A stretch of 64,000 bases of DNA from Pontederia crassipes (lineage: Eukaryota; Streptophyta; Magnoliopsida; Commelinales; Pontederiaceae), in NCBI GenBank assembly GCA_030549335.1, contig JAUKPH010000018.1, positions 372,001 through 436,000 on the forward strand, in the 5' to 3' direction. A model generated the notes under the pieces. That model saw only the letters and a list, made by a program, of their open reading frames with translations. It had not been told where the DNA came from and searched no databases. Made by a program: the position numbers and the translations under genes. Positions 38,597 to 47,633 of the stretch are shown one piece after another (the first letter of the stretch is position 1; each line of letters starts with the position of its first letter).

Positions 38597-38618
38597 TTCC
38601 CCGACAACGATGCCAAAA
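38597..38618 (-). other. Retroelement primer-binding site
   Basis: The minus strand reads TTTTTGGCATCGTTGTCGGG immediately after the LTR end (...CTCGCATCA, 38,622). This closely matches the TTTTTGGCGCCGTTGCCGGG-type site of plant Tat/Athila gypsy elements, with two C-to-T-like changes. Confidence 0.75.
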
Positions 38619-39346
38619 ACTTGATGCGAGAATTGATAACAATTAAATCATAGCAAGTGCACTAGTCGCTCAAGTAATAAAGTGTAAGAGTAGAGTGTCG
38701 AACCCACGAGGAATTAACTTACTTAACTAAACTAATTTCAGAGACTACTAGGAGACAACATGGTTTTGGGTAAAAGGTGTGCAAAAATTAGAATAACAGA
38801 AAAGTAAATACTAAAACTAAATTAATCTAATCTAATCTACTGATGCATAGGGCTTATGATGATAAAATAAATGATAGACAAACTGAATTAACCAAATATT
38901 ACAAGTTAGTTTCTGATGACGGAATAGTCTTAATCTAATTTGAATTAAGATATATTGCTTGATCCAAGGCGGAAATCAATAATTTGAGTAGATTCTAATC
39001 CGTTGTCAGAAACTAACTTGTAATATTTGGTTAATTCAGTTTGTCTATCATTTATTGTATCATCCTAAGCCCTATGCATCAGTAGATTAGATTAGATTAA
39101 TTTAGTTTTAGTCTTTACTTTTATGTTATTCTATTTTTTGCATACCTTTTACCCAAAACCATGTTGTCTCCTATTAGCCTCCGAAATTAGTTTAGTTAAG
39201 TAAGTTAATTCCTCGTGGGTTCGACACTCTACTCTTATACTTTATTACTTGAGCGACTAGTGCACTTGCTAGCATTTAATTGTTATCAATTCTCGCATCA
39301 CCACCCGCAAAGAATCGGGCTCGTAGGTGGCCGGATCCGGCCCGCG

Positions 39347-40268
39347 TGTCACCCTCCATGAGTAGAGGGCTTCTGGACATGGCCGGACATGGCCGGGCAC
39401 GGCCGTGCGCGTCCTGGGCGCCAGGCGCACATGGCGGCCATGACCATCCATGGGATGAGCCGAGACATCCCAGGGACCGGAGAGCACACCTCGACACTTC
39501 TCTATCAGGCAGGAGGCTTGATGTAGAGAACCAGACGCAGAGGAGGGCCGGAGCATGTCTGGGACATGCGACATGGCCGGGCGCACATGGTCGGGCGCGC
39601 CCGGGCCAATCTAGGGCATACCGTCCCAGAGCAGAACCAGACCGTCCCATTTCATCCTCAGGCACGTAGGAGTCGTAGGACATCATCGGAGTTGCAGAGG
39701 CATGCGTGGAGACATCTCTGGAACGAGGACAAGGCAGGAGATGGCGGTTATAACCGCCATGTCCATGGCGGCGGCCATGGCCGGCGGACACAGTGCGGCC
39801 ACGGCGGATTCTTGGTGGCCGGAGTTCATCAAGGTGTGTCCAGGGATGGAGGGAAGCAATCCAGATGACAGAGACTTCAATCAGGGTGATGGAAGGCTCC
39901 TGACCATTGGATTGGAAGTTAGAAGATTACATAGTTATAGTTTGTATTTGAATTTAAATTGTGTTGTTTGAATTCAAATTATGAGGTAGCAGTTGGTTGA
40001 CCCTTGTACTATAAATACTTCTACTCTCCCACATTCGTGGACAAGTGATAATAGAGCTTTACTTTCCTCAAACATCCGAGTCTTCCTATGTGCTTGTGTG
40101 TGCGACTTAACTTAAGTAAAATAAACTAAGTGTAAGTGAGTGGGTGCGAGTGTTCTTCTTGAGTGAAAAAAAAGAAGAGTGCTGTGAGGTTGCTTGAGTG
40201 GTTCGAGTAGGGATCATCCAAGGCCGGTTGCATTAAGATTTCTAGGAGAGAAATCAAGGTGTGACAAT
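39347..40268 (+). repeat. 5' LTR of the Ty3/gypsy element
   Basis: 922 bp, TG...CA ends. It includes a TATA-like ACTATAAATACTT at about 40,008, the likely retroelement promoter. Open frames on both strands here are non-coding and recur in the 3' LTR. Confidence 0.93.
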
Positions 40269-40272
40269 CGTG

Positions 40273-40284
40273 GTACCAGAGCCC
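40273..40284 (+). other. Primer-binding site of the gypsy element
   Basis: TGGTACCAGAGC lies four bases after the LTR end. It is complementary to the 3' end of initiator methionine tRNA with one mismatch to the usual TGGTATCAGAGC. Confidence 0.85.
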
Positions 40285-40378
40285 AACATCTTGCAACATG
40301 AGTGAAGACAACCAAGGCCCTATGACTAGGGGGCGTGCGGACTCACAAGCAGCCACAAGTGGTGATCCTGCGAACTAG

Positions 40379-41065
40379 GGAGGTAAGAAGGCTCATTCAC
40401 TCTCCACTGATCCTCTCCCTCATCTCGAAAGGCACTTAGTCTTGTTGGAGCATAACTTTCAAGGCATGGACATGGCTGTCCGCGCCCTTGAAAATGTTAC
40501 GGTTCAACAAGGCTTGGCCTTAGATGAGAACATGACATTGAGTGAACTTGGGGCGGCCAAACTCAAGTCTCTTGAGGAGGCCCTTGAGATCAAATTGAAA
40601 GCCATTGAAATGGATGTCATGATGATCAAGGGCCACATGATGGACGCCTCTGGCCTTCGAGGAAGGTCGGCCATTCCAAAGTTCACGGGTCCGGAGCCAA
40701 AGAAGTATGAAGGTGCAAGGGACGCCACCATCATCGATGACTTCCTTTGGAGTCTTGAAAAGGGGTTCAAGACTAACAAGATTTCAGTGGAAAGGGATCA
40801 GATTGACTTGGCGGTGCGGTACCTAGCGGAGGGCGCAATCTTATGGTGGAGAAGGATGGAAGAGGAGATTGCAAAAGAGAAGATCGTCATCGACTCTTGG
40901 AGCACCTTCACCAAGGAATTGAAGAAGCAATTCTATCCTGGAAATGCCCAGGAGATAGCCATGACCAAGTTGACGAATCTGAGACAAACGGGTTCGGTGA
41001 AGGACTACATCGAACGATTCCAACCTCTAATGCTTGAAATGACAGGTACTATGGATGAAGCCACG
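40379..41065 (+). pseudogene. gypsy gag (capsid region), stop-interrupted
   Basis: The frame reads LEHNFQGMDMAVRALENVTV, then IPKFTGPEPKKYEGARDATI, and later 'WSTFTKELKKQFYPGNAQEI' and 'LTNLRQTGSVKDYIERFQPL'. This is the retrotransposon gag capsid fold signature (W..F...L...F). A TAG at 40,376-40,378 cuts it from its N-terminus, a TGA at 41,066-41,068 ends it, and a TAG at 41,099-41,101 follows in the same frame before the gag C-terminus resumes. Confidence 0.88.
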
Positions 41066-41101
41066 TGAATATTCTTCTTCCTAAGAGGCTTAAAACCCTA
41101 G

Positions 41102-42835
41102 GTGGCACAAGAGGTCAAGCGGCAGAAGGTTATCACCATCAAGGACGCCTTGGCAGTGGCCGAGGCACTCACTGAATTCAGTGTGGGGCATGACCTTGGC
41201 GCGGCCAAGGACAAGGGCGTGCCCTCGGACAAGGGGCAGGCTCACACTAAGAAGGTTGACAAGAAGGGAAAGAAGGAGAAGAAGGAGAATAAGGTCAGTA
41301 AGGAGGGAACCTCTAAGAAGTCAGTACGATGCTTCACGTGTGGAGGGCCACACTATGCCCGAGAGTGCCCAAAAAAGGGTGCCTTGGCCGCTATGCAGGG
41401 CACGTTCGAAGATGAAGATCAGGCCGCACACATGGGGGCCATCATGGCTCTCACTTCGACCTCTGCAACCATCCCACTGAAGACAAAGAAGGAGGCCACC
41501 AGGGGCCTCATGTTCACTGATGTCTTAGTGCAGGGGCAGGCGGCCATGGCCTTGGTCGACACCGGGGCCACCCATAACTCCATGGCCTTGGAGGAGGCAC
41601 AGCGGCTCGGCATTGACTTCAGACATGAACCAGGGCTGATTAATACTGTTAATGCAGCCTCTCAACCTATCCTTGGCATGGCCAAAGACCTCCAAGTGCG
41701 AGTAGGCGATTGGGAGGGCGCCATGTCCTTGACGGTTGTGGCCATGGACGATCATCGCACGGTCCTTGGCATGGAGTTCCTTGACAAGTTCTCTGAAGTC
41801 CGTGTGACCCAGGAGGGGTTACACCTTGTGTCCAAGGAGAGGACACATTTGGTTCCTTTGAAGAGGGCAAACGTGAAGTCGAAGTTGCTGTCTGCCATGC
41901 AGGTGTGCAGGGGCGTCCGGTGCAAGGAAATGACTTACTTGGCCGCCCTCAAACTCTATGAAGATCAAGGGAATGCTCCTGATCCAGAGGAAGTTCAGAA
42001 GCTCCTGGCCTTGTACAAGGACATCATGCCCCAGGTGTTGCCCAAGAAGCTTCCCCCTCGAAGAGATGTCGACCACTCCATCGATTTGGTGCCCGGGGCA
42101 CGGCCACCCGCCATGGGGCCATACAGGATGGCTCCTCCTGAGTTGGCAGAACTTAGGAGGCAATTGGAAGAACTTCTGAAGGCTAGGTTCATAAGGCCTT
42201 CAAAGGCACCTTATGGGGCGCCGGTTTTGTTCCAAAAGAAGCATGATGGCACACTTAGGATGTGCATTGACTATAGAGCTTTGAACAAACTAACGGTGAG
42301 GAACAAGTATCCTATTCCTTTGATTGAAGACTTGTTTGATAGGTTAGGGAAGGTCAGGATCTTCTCTAAGTTGGATCTGAGGTCAGGGTATTGGCAAGTG
42401 AGAATTGCCAAAGGTGATGAGGAGAAAACAACTTGTGTTACTCGATATGGTGCATATGAGTTTCTTGTTATGCCCTTTGGGCTTATTAATGCACCTGCCA
42501 CCTTTTGTACTTTGATGAACAGGATCTTCCACCACTTGTTGGATAAGTGTGTGGTTGTGTACTTGGATGACATTGTTGTGTATTCTGAGAATGTTGCAGA
42601 TCATGTCAAACATTTGGAAGAGGTGTTCAAGTTGTTAAGGGAGAACGAACTTTTCGTGAAGGCCGAGAAGTGCTCCTTTGCTCAACCTGAAGTAATATTC
42701 TTGGGTCATCACATCAAAGCTAGAGTCATAAGCATGGACAAGGAGAATGTTCGTGCAATTGAAGAATGGCAGCCCCCTTCGAGTGTTCCTGAGTTGAGGT
42801 CATTCTTAGGGCTGACCAACTACTATAGAGATTTG
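41102..42835 (+). pseudogene. gypsy gag C-terminus, protease and reverse transcriptase
   Basis: In order are: a Lys-rich linker; a CCHC zinc knuckle, CFTCGGPHYARECPKK (about 41,330); the aspartic protease centre, ALVDTGATHNS (about 41,550); and reverse transcriptase. The RT has IDYRALNKLTVRNKYPIP, FSKLDLRSGYWQVRI, FGLINAPATF and the catalytic YLDDIVVYS (about 42,560). RT then runs to FLGLTNYYRD, where a small indel near 42,830 shifts the frame. This long uninterrupted frame shows only modest decay. Confidence 0.92.
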
Positions 42836-44250
42836 TGGAGGAGTATTCCAGGAGGGCAGCCCCACTCACTGATCTCTTGAAGAAGGATAGATCTTGGCAT
42901 TGGATGGACTCATGCCAAGAGGCCTTTGAAGTTCTCAAGGGTGCTATAGTCCGAGGGCCATGCTTGAGGCTGCCCGAGTATGGCCGAGCCTTTGAGGTGC
43001 ACACCGACGCTTCAGACTTTGCATTGGGAGGTCTCCTTATGCAAGAGGGCCATCCAGTGGCTTTTGAAAGCAGGAAGTTCAGCGAGGCGGAATGCAAGTA
43101 CCCTGTGCATGACAAGGAGATGTTGGCCATAGTGCATTGTTTGCGCACTTGGCGACATTATCTTCTTGGAAGTACTTTTGTTGTAAAGACTGACAATGTG
43201 GCCACTTCTTATTTTCAGAATCAAAAGAAGTTGTCTCCAAAGCAGGTGCGATGGCAGGACTTTTTGGCCGAGTTCGACTATCAACTAGAGTACAAGGTGG
43301 GGCGCACCAACGTGGTGGCGGACGCCCTAAGCAAGAAGGTGCAACTTGCGGCCATGTGCAGTGTAAAGGGTGACTTCCAAGACCAAGTGCGAGAAGGCTT
43401 GAGTCATGACTCCAGGGCTATGGAGATCCTTCGTTTGGTGGACGAAGGCAAGACTCAAAGGTTTTGGAAGAAGGAGGGCCTGTTGTTCACAACAGGGCGT
43501 CGGCTGTACGTGCCCCGTTGGGAAGGCCTTCGACGTCGCATTCTCAAGGACTGCCATGATTCCTTGTGGGCTGGACATCCAGGTATGGCCAGGACATTAA
43601 CATTGGTGGAAGATGGCTATTATTGGCCACAAATGCAGGAGGACATTGAGGCATATGTGAGGACTTGTCTCAAGTGTCAGCAGGACAAGGTGGAGCAACT
43701 CAAATCAGCGGGTCTCTTGGAGCCTTTGTCGATTCCTGAACAGCCATGGCAGGTTGTAACCATGGACTTCATCAGTGCTCTACCAAGGTCAGGAGGATTT
43801 GGGTCGATTATGGTGGTAATCGACAAGTTCTCCAAGTACGGAACGTTCATCCCAGCCCCTAAGCATTGCTCGGCCGAGGAGGTGGCCAAGCTTTTTGTCA
43901 ACAACGTGGTGAAGTTGTGGGGCATACCTGAGGTAATTGTGAGTGACATGGATCCTCGCTTTATAGGTACATTTTGGAGGGAGTTGTTTAAACTCCTTGG
44001 GACTGAACTACGCTTCTCAATGGCCTTCCATCCTCAAACGGACAGCCAAACGGAGAGAGCAAATCACCTCATAGAGATTTATCTTCGACACTTTGTGGAT
44101 GCTAACAAAAAGAATTGGGCAAAGTTGTTGGATGTTGCTCAATTCTCCTTCAATATGCAGAGAAGCGAGACTACACAAAGGAGTGCATTCGAGCTTGTCA
44201 CTGGACGACAGCCAGTGACCCCAGTAGCCTTGGCAGCAAGGTATGCATGA
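42835..44250 (+). pseudogene. gypsy RNase H and integrase
   Basis: In the shifted frame: YSRRAAPLTDLLKKDRSW; RNase H with HTDASDFALGGLLMQ, YPVHDKEMLAIVHCLRTWRH and GRTNVVADALSKK; then the integrase zinc finger, H..HPGMARTL...YYWPQM with C..C (LKCQQDK). The catalytic core follows, with TMDFISALPRS, VIVSDMDPRF and the Glu of DSQTERANHLIE, so all three acidic residues are present. A TGA at 44,248-44,250 ends the frame. Integrase C-terminal sequence continues in decayed frames (a TAG at 44,380 and a shift near 44,460) to the [20 protein letters not shown] tail at about 44,530-44,600. Confidence 0.92.
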
Positions 44251-44695
44251 AGGTGTCCTGCAGCCTTCAAGGTCGCACACCATTGGCAAGAGGCTTTGGA
44301 AGAGTCCAAGGCTATTCTTGAGAAGTCAGCAAGGAAGATGAAGAAGTTTGCAGACAAGAAGAGGAGACATCTGGAGTTCTAGGTTGGTGATCAAGTGTTG
44401 GTGAAGTTGAGGGCTAGGCAATTCAAGGCTCTCCGAAACTTGCACCAGGGCCTCATGAGGAGATATAGGGTCCATTCACCATCTTGAAGAGGATAGGCAA
44501 GGTGGCCTATCATGTGGATCTTCCTGCTCACCTTCGCCAGTTGCATCCTGTTTTTCATGTGAGTATGCTGAAGGCGTACCATGCTGACTTGGAAGAACCA
44601 GGGCGTGCATCCGAAGTTCGAAGGTCGGTGAATGATATGTCTACTTCCCCAGCTACAGGTGAAGGCCAGTAGTTGCCAGGGTCGGCAACGTCTTC

Positions 44696-44708
44696 AGTGG
44701 GGGAGGAA
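44696..44708 (+). other. Polypurine tract of the gypsy element
   Basis: AGTGGGGGAGGAA lies directly before the 3' LTR start at 44,709, the expected position for plus-strand priming. Confidence 0.88.
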
Positions 44709-45608
44709 TGTCACCCTCCATGAGTGGAGGGCTTCTGGACATGGTTGGGCACAGCCGGGTGCGTCCTGGGCGCCAGGCGCACATGGCGGCCATGACCATC
44801 CATGGGATGAGCTGAGACATTCCAGGGATCAGAGAACACACCTCGGCACTTCTCTATCAGGCAGGAGGCTTGATGCATATAACCAGGCGTAGGGGAGGGC
44901 CGGAGCATGTCCGGGACATGCGACATGGCCGGGCGCGCCCAGGCCAATCTGGGGCATACTGTCCTAGAGCAGCACCAGCCCGTCCCATTTCATCCTCAGG
45001 CACGTAAGAGTCGTAGGCCATCGTCGGAGTTGCAGGGGCATGCGTGGAGACATCTCTGGAACAAGGAAAAGACAGGAGATGGCGGTTATAACCGCCATGT
45101 CCATGGCGACGGCCATGGCCGGCAGACACAGTGCGGCCGCGGCAGATTCTTGGTGGCCGAAGTTCATCAAGGGGTGTCCAGGGATGGAGGGAAGCAATCC
45201 AAATGACAGAGACTTCAATCAGGGTGATGGAAGGCTCCTAACCATTGGATTGGAAGTTAGAAGATTAGGTAGTTATAGTTTGTATTTGAATTTGATTTGA
45301 ATTGTGTTGTTTGAATTCAAATTCTGGGGCAGCAGTTGGTTGACCCTTGTACTATAAATACTTGTACTCTCCCACATTCTGGGACAAGTGATAATAGAGC
45401 TTTACTTCCCTCAAACATCCGAGTCTTCCTATGTGCTTGTGTGTGCGACTTAACTTAAGTAAAATAAACTAAGTGTAAGTGAGTGGGTGCGAGTGTTCTT
45501 CTTGAGTGAAAAAAAGAAGAGTGCTGTGAGGCTGCTTGAGTGGTTCGAGTAGGGATCATCCAAGGCCGGTTGCATTTAGATTTCTAGGAGAGAAATCAAG
45601 GTGTGACA
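44709..45608 (+). repeat. 3' LTR of the Ty3/gypsy element
   Basis: 900 bp, closely matching the 5' LTR, with scattered substitutions and small indels near its start. The same TATA-like box is present (about 45,350). The few differences imply a fairly recent insertion relative to the older elements around it. Confidence 0.93.
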
Positions 45609-46640
45609 TGCGGGACACTGATCTGGCTCGCATGCAGCCGATCGAGCTCCGACAACGGTCGATCCGGGCCGCAGGCGTCGGATCTGGCCCCTTTGCACCA
45701 GATCAGGTGCCTGCGGTAGGATCCGGCCCCTGTGCATCGGATCCTCCCTTTTGTGCTGAATCGGGCTTGCAGTTGACCAGATCCGGTCGCCTACGAGCCC
45801 AATCCGGCCGCCTACGAGCCACTATGGGCGGCAGTCGATCCAAGCATGGGCAACGGTTGGATCGGGCTCGCAAGCGACCAGATCGGGCCCCCATGCAGCT
45901 AAATCTAGCACCTGCGGTTGGATCCGACTGCCTGCGTGTTGGATCGGCCGCCTGCGAGCCCGATTCGGCCGGTTGTGCACAGGATCCGACGCTTGCGATC
46001 GGATCGGACGACCGCCTCCCCATCCCCTTCTCCCTCTCCCTCCCTCTCTATCTCGCTTCCGGTCGTCTGCTCCAGATCGGCTGCAAGAATTTATCCGGCA
46101 ACGGACGACCTATTTTTTAATATTTCTAAAAAAATTTCGACGAATGTACCCGCACACTCTGCCGGTGTATGTGACGAGTGTCGCCCGTCGAAGGCTTCGG
46201 CGGATCTTGGATGGGAGATCGGCCGTCGAAGGCTTCGTCGAATTTGACCCGTCGAAGGTTTCGATGGGAAAGCTTCCGTCAGAACTATCGATGGGTTCTC
46301 CTGTCGAAACCTGCGAAGGGCCGACACTCCCCATCCGATCCCGGCAGTGCCCCATCCAATTCCGACACCGGGATTGGTAGTTTTCGACGGTAAAATCTGT
46401 CGGAAGTTCCGAAGGATGACCTTTCCTTCAAAACTTGTGACGGATTCTGTTCGTCAAAAATTCAGAAGGTGATTTATCCGTCGTAGACATCCGACAAAAC
46501 TTCTGAAGGGACGTTTGAGGACCGTCGATAATTCTTTCTAACAGTAAAATTTCTAACAAACGACTATCCGTCACAAAAGTGTATTTGTGATGGATTTCGA
46601 AAGGTTTTGCGATCCGTCGCAAAGGCCGGTGACTGAAGTT
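45609..46640. repeat. CACTA interior and right subterminal repeats
   Basis: The GATCCGGCC/CCTGCGAGCC tandem zone (to about 46,020) and a CT-rich strip are followed by CCGTCGAAGG, CCGTCGCAAA and TTTGCGATCCGTCGC words. These mirror the left side. The sequence ends in TTTGCAAGTG rather than a proper CTTGTAGTG terminus. Confidence 0.6.
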
Positions 46641-47633
46641 TGCAAGTGCTTGTCCACTTTTATTGAAGGGACGGAGCTACGTTTATTGATTGGGGGGGAG
46701 CCATTTTTTTACACCTTTTGATGATATGAAAGTCTCACATATAATTTAAAATAATACTTAATTTGAATATATATATATATATGTTTCCTTTTATATTTAT
46801 CTTGTTATAATTATAGTTATAAATTACATAATTGGTTATAATATATATATCTAAGATTTCCATTTTGAATCTTCTAATTGACACTAGTAAAATTTATTAT
46901 CAAATATTATAAAAATAGGCATATATCCTATATAATTATTAATAATAAATTTTATATTGGCCCACATGTAATAAATATAATATGATAAATATACCACATG
47001 TATTCAGCGAGATAACTTGTTATAAAAGTCCCAGTTGATGGCATCAAATCAAACATAAGTAATTTATACTGATTTAAACCAGATTCGAAATAATATGTAA
47101 TATTTTCCATTCGGACTGTTAATAATAATCAAAAATTTTATCCGAGAAAAAGATGATGATTTTATCATGATAGAGAGAGCAAAGTCCAACGCGGCGACCC
47201 CCCACTTTCTTGGATCCACAGCGCCCTAACGCCCACACCAAAGTCCAAACCCCACCGCCCTTCCTCGTTCCTAGCAGTTGAGCACGAGCGCGCCACATTT
47301 TGTGGGCCCTACCCAAAAAACAAACGGTCCTTGTTCCAACTTCCAACCCCGTTTAAATACGTGCTGTTTCGAAGGGCGACGTCGTCCGGAAGAGCTACAC
47401 TAAAATAACTCTGATAACGGAAAACATCAAGGGATATGGAAGACCCTCCCGCCCCTCCCGCCCCTCCCCATAATGCGTTCTGTTTTGTATGCTTTTCCTC
47501 GCTTCTTCATCCTCTCCCTCTTCCCCCCACCACCACCATCTCCTCATCTGTTCTCTTGGATCCCTCGAAACCGTAGCAGGGAGGGCCACCAACACCAATG
47601 CGGGTGGTCGATTTGGTCTGATTAACTCCGGCA
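46641..47633 (+). promoter_or_regulatory. Intergenic region and endoglucanase promoter / 5' leader
   Basis: AT-rich until about 47,130, then balanced. A TATA-like TTTAAATA at 47,352-47,359 lies about 275 bp upstream of the endoglucanase ATG and is followed by a CT-rich leader (47,440-47,560). The transcription start was inferred only from this layout. Confidence 0.4.

Larger units (their letters stand above)
34253..39300. mobile_element. Composite Tat/Athila-like LTR retroelement with palindromic ends
   Basis: The block starts TGATGCATGC and ends CTCGCATCA, with flanks CCGCC (34,248-34,252) and CCACC (39,301-39,305), a 4/5 target-duplication match. The left end is an inverted repeat (34,253-34,390 against 35,137-35,273). 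The right end is another (38,622-38,922 against 39,000-39,300, about 300 bp arms, roughly 95% alike by eye). Inside, on the minus strand, lie a primer-binding site (about 38,597-38,618), one open frame (37,580-38,449) and a polypurine tract (35,274-35,287). The simplest reading is a plus-strand LTR into which a minus-strand, non-autonomous copy of the same family inserted, followed by loss of the palindrome centres. No pol domain is present. Confidence 0.6.
39347..45608 (+). mobile_element. Ty3/gypsy LTR retrotransposon, structurally complete, gag-pol inactivated
   Basis: The 5' LTR (39,347-40,268) and 3' LTR (44,709-45,608) both start TGTCACCCTCCATGAGT and end CAAGGTGTGACA, and are closely similar. 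The primer-binding site TGGTACCAGAGC (initiator tRNA-Met type) is at 40,273 and the polypurine tract AGTGGGGGAGGAA at 44,696-44,708. Domain order is gag, CCHC knuckle, aspartic protease, RT, RNase H, integrase, the Ty3/gypsy order. At least four stops and two or three frameshifts break the polyprotein. No chromodomain was seen after the integrase. It sits in the GC-rich core of the CACTA element. The 5 bp flanks (CCGCG and TGCGG) do not match well. Confidence 0.92.
31984..46640. mobile_element. CACTA (En/Spm) DNA transposon, split by two retroelements
   Basis: The left terminus is CACTACAAGAAAATGGC at 31,984, the classic plant CACTA end. It is followed by dense subterminal repeats of the type CCGTCGGTAATTTCGAAGG in both orientations (32,000-33,720). 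Inwards is a GC-rich GATCCGGCC repeat zone (33,860-34,252). That zone resumes at 39,306-39,346 and again at 45,609-46,020. Related CCGTCGAAGG/CCGTCGCAAA subterminal words follow to about 46,630. The two retroelements between them are later insertions. No transposase was recognised. A clean right terminus was not found, so the right edge is approximate and may be deleted. Confidence 0.7.

Noticed and set aside
39269-39971. Overlapping open frames on both strands
   Set aside because: They lie in the non-coding 5' LTR and recur in the 3' LTR at 44.6-45.3 kb.
39342-45613. Target-site duplication of the gypsy element
   Set aside because: The 5 bp flanks CCGCG and TGCGG do not match, so no duplication is claimed.
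45536-46380. Plus-strand open frames up to 194 codons
   Set aside because: Same GATCCGG repeat zone on the other side of the gypsy element.
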